A DNA stretch of 64,000 nt from an uncultured Bacilli bacterium (GTDB taxonomy: Bacteria; Bacillota_I; Bacilli_A; RFN20; CAG-631). Positions 1 to 8,120 of this stretch are shown one piece after another. The stretch lies in the NCBI GenBank assembly GCA_947627355.1, contig CANQVX010000003.1, positions 1 through 64,000 on the forward strand, read 5' to 3'. The notes beneath the pieces are model-generated. The model was not told the DNA's origin. It did not search any database and was given only the letters and a program-made list of their open reading frames with translations. Both the position numbers and the translations under genes were made by a program. Within the stretch, counting starts at the first letter, position 1; each line of letters starts with the position of its first letter.

Positions 1-414
1 GATGAACATGGAAATAAATATGCAGAAGTGGTTGGAAGAGGGCATATTACATCCAATCAATGTATAAAAAGTTATGGCCAACATATAAAACCTGGATCCC
101 ACATCATTCATGATGGGATTTTTTCGCACGACAAATTGATAAAGCATTTAAATGCAGATGATGAGGTTTGGAAATCAACCGCAAAAAGTTCGAAATATCA
201 TATGCAACCTGTTAATTCCTTGTGTTCAGAAATAAAAAGAGCTTTAGTAGTACATCTAGGAATAAGGACAGAAAATTTACAAGATTATATCAACTGGATA
301 ATATTTAAATCTACATTAACAAAGGAAAATATAGACAAAAAAGTTAAGCAATTAGTAGACCTTTGCTTCCAATTTAAATCCGTTTATTGCATTAAAGACA
401 GATATCATCAATAA
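1..414 (+). CDS. IS1595-family (ISXO2-like) transposase, 5' end outside window
   Basis: The frame is open from the first base, so the gene begins before the window; only about 137 C-terminal residues are present. The part seen matches the end of an ISXO2-like DDE transposase: a strand ending in HIIHDGIFSH, which supplies an active-site Asp, then a turn with PVNSLCSEIKRALV and LQDYINWIIFK. This is the usual INSL..-LKR...-LQNYLNW layout of the IS1595 group. Whether the element is intact cannot be judged, because the 5' half and left terminal repeat are missing; I saw no clear right terminal repeat in the 56 bases before the next gene. It marks the neighbouring genes as probable accessory DNA. 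Family assignment is by motif recognition. Confidence 0.7.
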   Translation, partial: DEHGNKYAEVVGRGHITSNQCIKSYGQHIKPGSHIIHDGIFSHDKLIKHLNADDEVWKSTAKSSKYHMQPVNSLCSEIKRALVVHLGIRTENLQDYINWIIFKSTLTKENIDKKVKQLVDLCFQFKSVYCIKDRYHQ

Positions 415-470
415 ATTTTACCAACCTTTTTGTAAATATATTTAAAAAACTTTTGAAAGGCTAATAAAAT

Positions 471-860
471 ATGGGCGGTAGAGGAGCATTTGTAAATGTT
501 GATCTAAAGGATTTTAGATTTAATAATGGTTCTGGCGTAAAACAACAAACTTTTAAAACTATTGGTGAAATTGATGGCATACAAGTTATTGTACAAGATA
601 AAGGTTTTTCTGTAGGTCCTCCAAGATTTTCTCATACTGCAAATAGAATATATGCCGTTATACAAAAAGGGAAATTAAAATATCTAGTATTTTATGAAAA
701 TCATATGTTTGTCAAAGCAATTGACTTTGGTCATGAACACGGAAAATTAAATCCACATGTTCATTATGATTATACGCATAAAGGTGAATATGGACCACCA
801 ACCGAAAAAGATAATGAAATTATTAATAAAATAAAAAAGTGGTATAGTATAGATTGGTGA
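471..860 (+). CDS. Unrecognised 129-aa MGGRGA protein, possible toxin-type effector
   Basis: The protein starts MGGRGA, an N-terminus common in phage-associated and toxin-tail proteins of Firmicutes. An AAGG site lies about 12 bases before the ATG. There is no signal peptide or membrane segment. The second half is rich in His and aromatic residues, with FGHEHGKLNPHVHYDY around residues 85-100, which could be catalytic or metal binding. It sits one base from, or overlapping, the next gene, which is duplicated, giving a toxin-immunity-like layout beside a transposase. I do not recognise the family. The toxin idea is an inference from context and the MGGRGA start; a phage remnant protein is the main alternative. 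Confidence 0.5.
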   Translation: MGGRGAFVNVDLKDFRFNNGSGVKQQTFKTIGEIDGIQVIVQDKGFSVGPPRFSHTANRIYAVIQKGKLKYLVFYENHMFVKAIDFGHEHGKLNPHVHYDYTHKGEYGPPTEKDNEIINKIKKWYSIDW

Positions 861-865
861 TGAAA

Positions 866-1288
866 ATGGCGATAAAAGACGGCTTGTATGGCGCGGCTGA
901 TGTTTATGATAATATCAATGATTTTATAAGAGAATATTCTGGATACCCAAACGATGAATATGAAACCAATCAAGGCATGGATTTTGAATATAACGGAAAT
1001 GAATATCATTTATGCTGGTATCCGATGGAAAGTGAAAAAAGAAAAAAAGTTTTCTCAAAAATTGTAGGTAAAGATTTATCTAAATGTGAATATGAAGTGG
1101 CATTAATTGACTCTGATTTACCAGAAGATGAACTATCTTTTTCCAACGTTCATTATATAGGATGGTACACTGATATTTATGATTTACTTGAAAACTGTGA
1201 AATAGAAGGAAAAAAGTTTAAAGATTTATTGTTGAGCCACGAAATTATTGTTACAGGAAAAGACAAATGTTTGTTTGGTAAGTTATAA
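866..1288 (+). CDS. Immunity-like protein, copy 1 of a tandem duplicate
   Basis: A 140-residue acidic, soluble protein with no signal peptide. I place the start at the ATG giving MAIKDG, because copy 2 starts MSIKNG and GGTGA lies five bases upstream; an ATG six bases earlier overlaps the TGA of the previous gene. Copy 1 and copy 2 align without gaps from VYDNIND to TGKD, and by hand count 104 of 121 positions are identical. They differ mainly around residues 55-65 and at the C-terminus (KCLFGKL versus IIWF). The sequence is rich in Asp, Glu, Tyr and Trp, as in many immunity proteins. Family unknown; the role is inferred from position after a toxin-like gene. Confidence 0.5.
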   Translation: MAIKDGLYGAADVYDNINDFIREYSGYPNDEYETNQGMDFEYNGNEYHLCWYPMESEKRKKVFSKIVGKDLSKCEYEVALIDSDLPEDELSFSNVHYIGWYTDIYDLLENCEIEGKKFKDLLLSHEIIVTGKDKCLFGKL

Positions 1289-1307
1289 AAAAGCGAGGTT
1301 AGATATT

Positions 1308-1721
1308 ATGTCTATAAAAAATGGCGAATGGGAAGCTCCAATTGTTTATGATGACATAAATGATTTTATTAGAGAATATTCAAGTTATCCTAATGATGAA
1401 TATGAAACAAATCAAGGTATGGATTTTGAATACAATGGAAAAGAATATCATCTATGTAGGTATCCTATGGAAGATGAAGAACTAAAAGAAAAGTTTTCAA
1501 AGGTGACGGGCAAAGATTTATCTAAATGTGAATACGAAGTAGCGCTAATTGATCGAAATTTGCCACAAGACGAACTATCTTTCGATAATGTTCATTATAT
1601 TGGATGGTACACTGATATTTATGACTTGGTAGAAAACTGCGAAATAGAAGGGAAAAAGTTTAAAGATCTTCTATTAAGTCACGAAATAGTTGTAACAGGA
1701 AAAGATATAATTTGGTTCTAA
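1308..1721 (+). CDS. Immunity-like protein, copy 2 of a tandem duplicate
   Basis: This 137-residue paralogue of the preceding gene lies 19 bases downstream. Its ATG follows AAGCGAGG at a good distance; an upstream in-frame start would run into copy 1 and is less likely. The conserved blocks are NDFIREYS, PNDEYETNQGMDFEYNG, SKCEYEVALID, NVHYIGWYTDIYDL and CEIEGKKFKDLLLSHEI. The longest differences cluster in the PMEDEELKEK segment, as expected if that part meets a variable partner. A hairpin terminator follows at once, so the upstream gene and both copies probably form one unit. Function is inferred, not recognised. Confidence 0.5.
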   Translation: MSIKNGEWEAPIVYDDINDFIREYSSYPNDEYETNQGMDFEYNGKEYHLCRYPMEDEELKEKFSKVTGKDLSKCEYEVALIDRNLPQDELSFDNVHYIGWYTDIYDLVENCEIEGKKFKDLLLSHEIVVTGKDIIWF

Positions 1722-1726
1722 TTTCT

Positions 1727-1765
1727 AAAGATTGATACATTTATAGTGTTATCAGTCTTTTTTTA
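1727..1765 (+). terminator. Rho-independent terminator after the duplicated genes
   Basis: An 11-bp stem (AAAGATTGATA with TATCAGTCTTT, one G-U pair) encloses a 12-base loop and is followed by a run of Ts. It begins just after the stop of the second duplicate. Confidence 0.75.
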
Positions 1766-1865
1766 TCGTTTCTATCGGTAAATTTAAGTGAAAATAATGT
1801 TTAAATCGTTTTTATAAATATATGATTCTATCGGTAAAAATTTATGTTTTGGTAAATTGCACCAT

Positions 1866-1894
1866 TTGACACAATTTAAAAAAAGACATATACT
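1866..1894 (+). promoter_or_regulatory. Sigma-A promoter placed for a leaderless mRNA
   Basis: TTGACA at 1866-1871, a 17-base spacer and TATACT at 1889-1894. The -10 box ends six bases before the ATG of the next gene, so transcription should begin at or within a base or two of the start codon. No Shine-Dalgarno sequence lies between them. Confidence 0.75.
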
Positions 1895-1900
1895 TTTTTT

Positions 1901-4498
1901 ATGAATAAAAAAGTATATAAACCATTATTGTTGCTAATAAGCATGTTATTATTCTTAACGTCTTTTGACAATCGTCAATGGACTAGTTTTGTTGTACTTG
2001 CAAATGATAGCATTACAAAACCTACAACTCTTGAAGAGTTAAATAATGCTAATCCAAAAGAAGTAGCAGCTCTTGAAAAGTTTAACAGTGCTGATTATGG
2101 TATCGTTACACCTGTTAAAAATCAAAATGCTTATCCTTTATGTTGGTCTTTTTCAGCTATAGCTGCTGTTGAAACAAATGTATTGAAAAATCAAATAGAT
2201 GATGCTAGTGTTTCGACTTTAAATCTAGATGAAAGAAACCTAGCATATGTTACTTATAATCGTAAACCAGATAAATTTAATAACACTTATGGTGATGGAA
2301 ATTATTTAACCAATGGCATTGTTAATTGGAATAAAGGTGCCTTTACAAGACATGCAGCTGAAGCAATGTTTCAAGAAATGGCACCAGTAAATCATATCAA
2401 TTATGATAACAGTAACACTGCTAAAGGTGATTTATCTATCTTTGAAAATTATTATGAACCTGTTTACAGGTTAAAGAATTATATAACCATTAATCGTGAT
2501 ATTGCTTCAATTAAAGAAGCTATTGCTAAATATGGAGCAGTAACTGTTACATTTCCAACTAAAAAAGTTGGAAGTAATAGTTATGAAATACCTACTTACT
2601 ATAACATTACTAAAGATATGACATCATCAAGTCATGCATGTATTATTGTTGGTTGGGATGATACCATTTCTAAATCTAAGTTTGTACCATCTATTCCTAG
2701 TCAAGATGGGGCTTGGATTGTTAAAAACAGTTGGGGAACAATGTATCATAATAAAGGTTATTTCTATCTATCATATGATAATACAGCTAAAGACATTTCA
2801 AGTGTTGTTGCTTTTGATATGACTGATATGGATTCTTATGATCATTTATATTTCTATAATGGTGAAATGATTGATCGTGATAATGCTTATTCATTTACAA
2901 CTAGTGATGGACTTCCTAAAAAGTTTGCAGCTATTTATGAAGCCAAAGGTTCAAGTGAAGAATATCAAGAATATTTAACTGAAGTTAATGTAAGTCTAGC
3001 TGGTAATGATGTTGATTGTCATGTAGAAATCTATACAGGTTTAAATCCTAATTATAGTAATTCCAACGAAATAACTAATCCAATCGGTGAAGTCTTACAT
3101 GAACAAATAAATAAAAAGTTTGAAACTCCTGGAGTTTATTCAATACCACTTGAAACGCCAATTCCACTTACAAATGGTGAAAGTTTTTCAATTGTTATAG
3201 AAGTAGATAATCCAAGTAAAAATGCTTCAATTAACTATAGTTTTGAATCATCTAAAAATGATATGACTTTCATGTATGATTATGAAGCTAATATCTGGGA
3301 AAATGCTAGACAAAGAGCACTTAATAGAATAGGAACAGCTTATATTAGAGCCTATACTAAAGATTATAAACGAGATGAAAAAGTCTTAAATGATATTTCA
3401 TTTGCAAGTGTTAATCTTGAAGATTATGAATTTACTTATGATGGAAATGAAAAAAGGCCAGCAGTAGATGTTAAATACAATGGTATGACCTTAATTGAAG
3501 ATGTTGATTATAAACTATATTATCAAAATAACATAAATGCTTTAGATAATAGTAAGGTTGTTATTGAAGGCATCAATGAATTCCATGGAACTAAAGCCGT
3601 TGCCTTTCGAATAAATAAGGCTAGTGAGCCACCAAATAGACCAACTGGAACGATTGAAGTTGGTCTAGAAGTCACACGCCTTGGAGAAATTTCTCTACCT
3701 TATGGTTGGAGTTGGCAAAATCCAAACTTTGCTCTTGATGTTTCTTATTTAGATTTTGAATATGCTTATGAATGGATGATAATTTATAGCCTTCATAATA
3801 ACAATTATGAACATTATGAATTTGGTTTAAAAGTACTAAGACATAATTATTATGTTAATAAACTACAGGCTGAAAACTTTAACATCTCATTTGAAGATAA
3901 TATCACTCAGTTTGTCTATACTTCAAAAGAAATAAAACCAAACATTATAGTTAAATATGTTGATTATACTCTAACTTTAGATAAAGACTATAAAGTTGAA
4001 TATCAAAATAATATTGATGCTGGCAAAGCTTCAATTATAGTAACAGGCTTAAATCAATATGAAGGTAGTAAAACTATTGACTTTACAATTTTAAAAGCTA
4101 ACAGTCCTTATTTAGATGAATCACTGATTGAAAAAGATATAACTATATCAGATGATAACATGTATCTTAAAGATATTACTCTTCCTAGTGATTGGATATG
4201 GTTAGATGGCATGCAGTTACTTACTAGTGGTATTAATAATGTGACCTGTAAATATGTCGGTAAAGACGCTAATAATTATGAAAACATAACTAAAACTATT
4301 CAGTTAAATGTAACTAAACTAGAACAAGAAAATCCTAGTCCAGATATTGATGATAATCCTAGTACAGATGATGATAATAAAACAAGTCATGATTATTCAT
4401 TCTACTTAACTAAAGAAATTATTTTCTTATTAACTTTACCATTTTATGCTAGAATGATTGCAACAATTATTTGGTATCTAGATAATATTCAATATTGA
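1901..4498 (+). CDS. Cell-surface papain-like (C1) cysteine peptidase with Ig-like repeats
   Basis: An 865-residue secreted protein. Residues 1-35 form a signal peptide. A papain-fold catalytic domain spans about 60-300, with the oxyanion Gln75 and nucleophile Cys81 in NQNAYPLCWSFSA, His245 in SSHACIIVGWDD and Asn276 in VKNSWG. Residues about 310-490 resemble the lectin-like domain that follows bacterial C1 peptidases. Two Ig-like repeats of the YTYDGxxxxPxVxVxY...DYxxxYxNN...GxxxYxGT type lie near 500-575 and 660-735. A hydrophobic segment near 838-858 may anchor it. It probably degrades host or dietary protein at the cell surface; the substrate is unknown. It is followed 25 bases later by a shorter paralogue. 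The start has no ribosome binding site and fits leaderless translation. Confidence 0.85.
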   Translation: MNKKVYKPLLLLISMLLFLTSFDNRQWTSFVVLANDSITKPTTLEELNNANPKEVAALEKFNSADYGIVTPVKNQNAYPLCWSFSAIAAVETNVLKNQIDDASVSTLNLDERNLAYVTYNRKPDKFNNTYGDGNYLTNGIVNWNKGAFTRHAAEAMFQEMAPVNHINYDNSNTAKGDLSIFENYYEPVYRLKNYITINRDIASIKEAIAKYGAVTVTFPTKKVGSNSYEIPTYYNITKDMTSSSHACIIVGWDDTISKSKFVPSIPSQDGAWIVKNSWGTMYHNKGYFYLSYDNTAKDISSVVAFDMTDMDSYDHLYFYNGEMIDRDNAYSFTTSDGLPKKFAAIYEAKGSSEEYQEYLTEVNVSLAGNDVDCHVEIYTGLNPNYSNSNEITNPIGEVLHEQINKKFETPGVYSIPLETPIPLTNGESFSIVIEVDNPSKNASINYSFESSKNDMTFMYDYEANIWENARQRALNRIGTAYIRAYTKDYKRDEKVLNDISFASVNLEDYEFTYDGNEKRPAVDVKYNGMTLIEDVDYKLYYQNNINALDNSKVVIEGINEFHGTKAVAFRINKASEPPNRPTGTIEVGLEVTRLGEISLPYGWSWQNPNFALDVSYLDFEYAYEWMIIYSLHNNNYEHYEFGLKVLRHNYYVNKLQAENFNISFEDNITQFVYTSKEIKPNIIVKYVDYTLTLDKDYKVEYQNNIDAGKASIIVTGLNQYEGSKTIDFTILKANSPYLDESLIEKDITISDDNMYLKDITLPSDWIWLDGMQLLTSGINNVTCKYVGKDANNYENITKTIQLNVTKLEQENPSPDIDDNPSTDDDNKTSHDYSFYLTKEIIFLLTLPFYARMIATIIWYLDNIQY

Positions 4499-4523
4499 CA
4501 AACAAAAGGAGTATATTTTTAAA

Positions 4524-6578
4524 ATGAAAAAATATAATTTGCTGTTGTCTTATTTACTTATACTAATCACACCATTAAACAAGACAAATGTTTTACATGC
4601 AGCCGATAATGATGATTTAACACTTGCTGAACTAAAACAAAAATCTATCGATGAAATCGCTGGTTTTTCTTATTTTAATGGTAATGATTATGGTATTGTA
4701 ACACCAGTAAAAAATCAATTAAATTATAATCTTTGTTGGGCTTTTTCAGCTGTCAGTGCAGCAGAAACATCAATACTTTATAAACAATTAGAGGATATAA
4801 CTAAAGATGAATTAGATTTTGATGAAAGAAATCTAGCTTATACTAGTTTCTATCATAAAGTCGATGAATTCAATAATACTGCTGCTGATTATTATGACCA
4901 TCGAACAACTTGGAATGTTGAAGCTTATACCTTTGTTGCTGCTGATGCCATGCTTCAATGGGCTGCACCTGTTGACCAATTAAGCGATGATCCTAATAAT
5001 CAAAGTGATGATAGAAGAAGTGAAATCGAATCATATTATGATACCAAATATTTATTAGACAACTTTATAGAAGTTAATGCTACTGTTGAAGATATTAAAA
5101 AAGCAATTGCTAAGTATGGTGCAGTAACCGTTACTTTTGATGCTTTAACTAATTATGAAGGTCAAGCTTATTATTTACCTACTTACTATAATATTAAGGC
5201 TAATACATATTCTACTAATTATACTCATACTTGTGTAATTGTTGGTTGGGATGATAATGTTGATGCTAGTTTATTTAAACCAGAAGCAGCAAGCATTAAT
5301 GGTGCTTGGATTGTAAAAAATAGTTGGGGAGATTCCTGGTATAATGATGAAGGAATAGATGGTTATTTTTATATTTCTTATGATTCGACCGATAAAAAAC
5401 TACTTGATGACTTATATGTTTTTGATATGACTCATGCTAGTGATTACAATCATTTATATTATTATGATGGTACAATTACACCTAGTAGAGATATCCATAA
5501 CATTAGACCTGAATCTGATCATCTTCCTATTAAAGCTGCTGCTGTTTATCAAGCAAAGGCAAGTAGTGATGAAAACAATGAAATGTTTAGTGCTGTTAAT
5601 CTTGGTATCTTTGGTAATGATGTTGATATCAAAATTGAAATATATACTGGTCTTAATCCTGATTATGATAATCCAATGACTCCTCAAGATCCTACTAAAG
5701 GTGGAGTTTTAAGAGATACTATTAATACTAATGTTGCTACTAGTGGTTATTATACAATTAAATTAAACAACCCATTCTTTTTAGAACCTAATGAAAACTT
5801 TTCAATTGTTGTTGATATTGATAATCCTACTCATGATGCTTTAATGTATTATGCTTATGATAATGATTCTAATAATGATATGACATTCCTATTTAATAAA
5901 AATACTAATCAATGGGAAAATTGTAAAAAACATTCAGAATTTGATAACATTGGAGCCCTTCATGTTAGAGCCTATACTAATGATGTTAGTAAAGATGTTT
6001 CAAATGCGACAATTGAATTAGATAACACTGAATTAGTTTATGATGGAAATGAAAAACTACCAGTTGTTATTGTTACCAGTGGTAATTATGAACTGAAATT
6101 AAATGAAGATTATACCATTGAATATGAAAACAATGTTGATGCTTCAAGTCTAGCAAAAGTTAACATTACAGGTATTAATAGATTTAATGGAACTATTAGT
6201 AAATATTTTACCATTAATAAAGCTGATGCTCCTTATTTTGATCCTAGTTTTATGGAAATCTTTAATGAAAATATTGTTATTGATGAAGATACTAAATATC
6301 TAAATGATATTCCTTTACCTGATGGTTGGACTTGGGTTGATGGTGGTACGGAACTTAAAAATGGTCTAATGAAAGTTACATGTTATTATAGTAATGAAGA
6401 TGCTATTAACTATACTAATGTAACTAAAGATTTTGATTTATATTTATCATATGAAAGAGTTGATGATAAGACATTTAGTCCATTCTATTTATTCTTATTA
6501 ATTGTACCGGCTTCACTAATTATTACAGGAATTGTTTTTGAACACCGATTAAAGAAATCTAGAAATAATAAATATTAA
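4524..6578 (+). CDS. Second membrane-anchored papain-like (C1) cysteine peptidase
   Basis: A 684-residue paralogue of the preceding gene, 25 bases downstream, with an AAAGGAG site 14 bases before its ATG. A signal peptide (residues 1-27) precedes the C1 domain, with Gln65 and Cys71 in NQLNYNLCWAFSA, a His in THTCVIVGWDD and an Asn in VKNSWGDSW. A lectin-like region follows. There is one Ig-like repeat near 500-570 and a second short cell-wall-type segment. The end is a membrane helix (about 652-672, FYLFLLIVPASLIITGIVF) with a basic tail, so the catalytic domain faces outward. It lacks one of the two Ig repeats of the first copy. The pair looks like a tandem duplication that diverged in stalk length. 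Confidence 0.85.
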   Translation: MKKYNLLLSYLLILITPLNKTNVLHAADNDDLTLAELKQKSIDEIAGFSYFNGNDYGIVTPVKNQLNYNLCWAFSAVSAAETSILYKQLEDITKDELDFDERNLAYTSFYHKVDEFNNTAADYYDHRTTWNVEAYTFVAADAMLQWAAPVDQLSDDPNNQSDDRRSEIESYYDTKYLLDNFIEVNATVEDIKKAIAKYGAVTVTFDALTNYEGQAYYLPTYYNIKANTYSTNYTHTCVIVGWDDNVDASLFKPEAASINGAWIVKNSWGDSWYNDEGIDGYFYISYDSTDKKLLDDLYVFDMTHASDYNHLYYYDGTITPSRDIHNIRPESDHLPIKAAAVYQAKASSDENNEMFSAVNLGIFGNDVDIKIEIYTGLNPDYDNPMTPQDPTKGGVLRDTINTNVATSGYYTIKLNNPFFLEPNENFSIVVDIDNPTHDALMYYAYDNDSNNDMTFLFNKNTNQWENCKKHSEFDNIGALHVRAYTNDVSKDVSNATIELDNTELVYDGNEKLPVVIVTSGNYELKLNEDYTIEYENNVDASSLAKVNITGINRFNGTISKYFTINKADAPYFDPSFMEIFNENIVIDEDTKYLNDIPLPDGWTWVDGGTELKNGLMKVTCYYSNEDAINYTNVTKDFDLYLSYERVDDKTFSPFYLFLLIVPASLIITGIVFEHRLKKSRNNKY

Positions 6579-6583
6579 CTAAG

Positions 6584-6609
6584 AAAGATGAAAAAATTCA
6601 TCTTTTTTT
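6584..6609 (+). terminator. Terminator after the C1 peptidase pair
   Basis: A perfect 9-bp stem (AAAGATGAA with TTCATCTTT) around a four-A loop, running into further Ts. Confidence 0.85.
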
Positions 6610-6628
6610 AGTCGCCAACATATTTTTA

Positions 6629-6637
6629 TGATATAAT
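6629..6637 (+). promoter_or_regulatory. Extended -10 promoter of the MATE gene
   Basis: TGATATAAT is an extended -10 (TG, one base, TATAAT at 6632-6637). No good -35 hexamer is present 17 bases upstream, as is typical of extended -10 promoters. Confidence 0.6.
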
Positions 6638-6664
6638 GGTGCATGTTTGAACGAAGGTGAAGCA

Positions 6665-8026
6665 ATGCTTAAAGATTTAACTAAAGGTAATCCAGTAAAA
6701 GTTTTAATTGTTTTTGCTTTACCTATGTTACTATCAATGGTTTTCCAACAAATGTATAATTTAGCTGATTCTATTGTTGCTGGTAATTTTGGTGGTGTTA
6801 AAGCACTAGGTGCTTTATCAGCATCAACGCCTGTTACTAATTTGTTTGTAGCCATTGCGGTTGGTGGTACTTTAGGTAGTTCAGTAGTTATTTCAAATTT
6901 GTTTGGTGCTAAAGACTATAAAAAACTAAAAACCACGATTTCAACGGCAATTATTTCACTTATCTGTATTGCTTTTGTTTGTACTTTGATTGGTATTTTT
7001 ATTGTTAAACCAATTTTACATATCTTAAATACTCCTGATAATGTTATAAATGATGCTAAAAGTTATTTACAAATATATATCTTTGGTTTCTTCTTTTTAT
7101 TTATCTATAATATTGCTAATTCAATCTTTACAGGACTTGGTGATTCTAAGACCACATTATATTTACTAATCGGTTCATCATTATCTAATATTGGACTAGA
7201 TATAGCTTTTGCTTATGTCTTTAAAAATGTTGTGTTAGGTGTTGCTTGGGCAACCTTTATTGCTCAAAGCATTGCATCAATCATAGCAATCCTATTATTA
7301 ATGCATCGACTTAAAAGCATAAAAGTTGAAGAAAAATATGCTAAGTTTGATGTAAAACAATTAAAAGCCATGATGAAAATAGCAATTCCTAGTGTTTTAC
7401 AACAATCATTTGTATCAATTGGTCAATTAATGGTTCAATCATTAGTAAATGGCTATGGTACTGAAGTTTTAGATGGTTATGCGACAGCTTTAAAAATAAA
7501 TTCTTTAGCTATTATGTCAATCTTTACATTAGCTAATTCAATGTCTAGTTATACTGCTCAAAATCTAGGAAACAATGATGTTGGTAGAGTTAAAAAAGGT
7601 TATCATGTCATGTTATTATTAAGTCTTGGCTTAATATCGTTAATTGTTTTAATTGTCTTTGTCTTTTCAAAACAAATAATATCTTTGTTTATTCAAGCAA
7701 GTGAGGGAGAAGATATCAATGCCGTTATTAAAGCTGGTCAAAGATTTCTTATACTAGTTGTGCCATTTTATTTCTTTGTTACCATTAAGATTATTAGTGA
7801 TGGTGTCTTAAGAGGGGCTAAACAAATGAAAGCCTTTATGTTTTGTACCTTACTTGATTTAGTTATCAGAGTTGCTATATCATATGCTCTAGCTAAGGCT
7901 ATTGGTTATGATTCAATTGGTGTTGGTTTTGAAATAGGTTGGGTTATTTCAATGACAGCTTCCTTATTATGTTATTTCTTATATATGAGAAAAATTAGTA
8001 AACCTCAAGAATTATCGGTCAATTGA
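6665..8026 (+). CDS. MATE-family multidrug efflux transporter
   Basis: A 453-residue polytopic membrane protein, typical MATE length, with about 12 hydrophobic segments in two related halves. The N-terminal signature LTKGNPVKVLIVFALPMLLSM and PMLLSMVFQQMYNLADSIVAGNFGG are characteristic of NorM/DinF-like MATE exporters, which expel cationic drugs using a Na+ or H+ gradient. I chose the ATG of MLKDLTKG because AGGTGA precedes it by seven bases; an upstream TTG would precede any ribosome site. It is monocistronic, with its own promoter and terminator. The natural substrate cannot be read from sequence. Confidence 0.92.
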   Translation: MLKDLTKGNPVKVLIVFALPMLLSMVFQQMYNLADSIVAGNFGGVKALGALSASTPVTNLFVAIAVGGTLGSSVVISNLFGAKDYKKLKTTISTAIISLICIAFVCTLIGIFIVKPILHILNTPDNVINDAKSYLQIYIFGFFFLFIYNIANSIFTGLGDSKTTLYLLIGSSLSNIGLDIAFAYVFKNVVLGVAWATFIAQSIASIIAILLLMHRLKSIKVEEKYAKFDVKQLKAMMKIAIPSVLQQSFVSIGQLMVQSLVNGYGTEVLDGYATALKINSLAIMSIFTLANSMSSYTAQNLGNNDVGRVKKGYHVMLLLSLGLISLIVLIVFVFSKQIISLFIQASEGEDINAVIKAGQRFLILVVPFYFFVTIKIISDGVLRGAKQMKAFMFCTLLDLVIRVAISYALAKAIGYDSIGVGFEIGWVISMTASLLCYFLYMRKISKPQELSVN

Positions 8027-8051
8027 TATATTTTTATCATTTATATAATAA

Positions 8052-8084
8052 AAAACAATCCTTTTTATCGGGGATTGTTTTTTT
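8052..8084. terminator. Terminator between the MATE gene and the convergent DUF1846 gene
   Basis: A 10-bp stem (AAAACAATCC with GGATTGTTTT) around a 10-base loop, followed by Ts on the plus strand and preceded by As. It could serve both converging genes. Confidence 0.8.
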
Positions 8085-8120
8085 ATTTCATGTTTATTTT
8101 AAAATTTATCGATAGAACCG

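Noticed and set aside
1248-1307. Longer N-terminus for the second immunity-like copy
   Set aside because: It would overlap copy 1 in another frame, lacks a ribosome site, and is not present in the alignment with copy 1.
5454-5687. Minus-strand frame inside the second C1 peptidase
   Set aside because: It is the antisense of a strongly supported coding region with no ribosome site or recognisable product.
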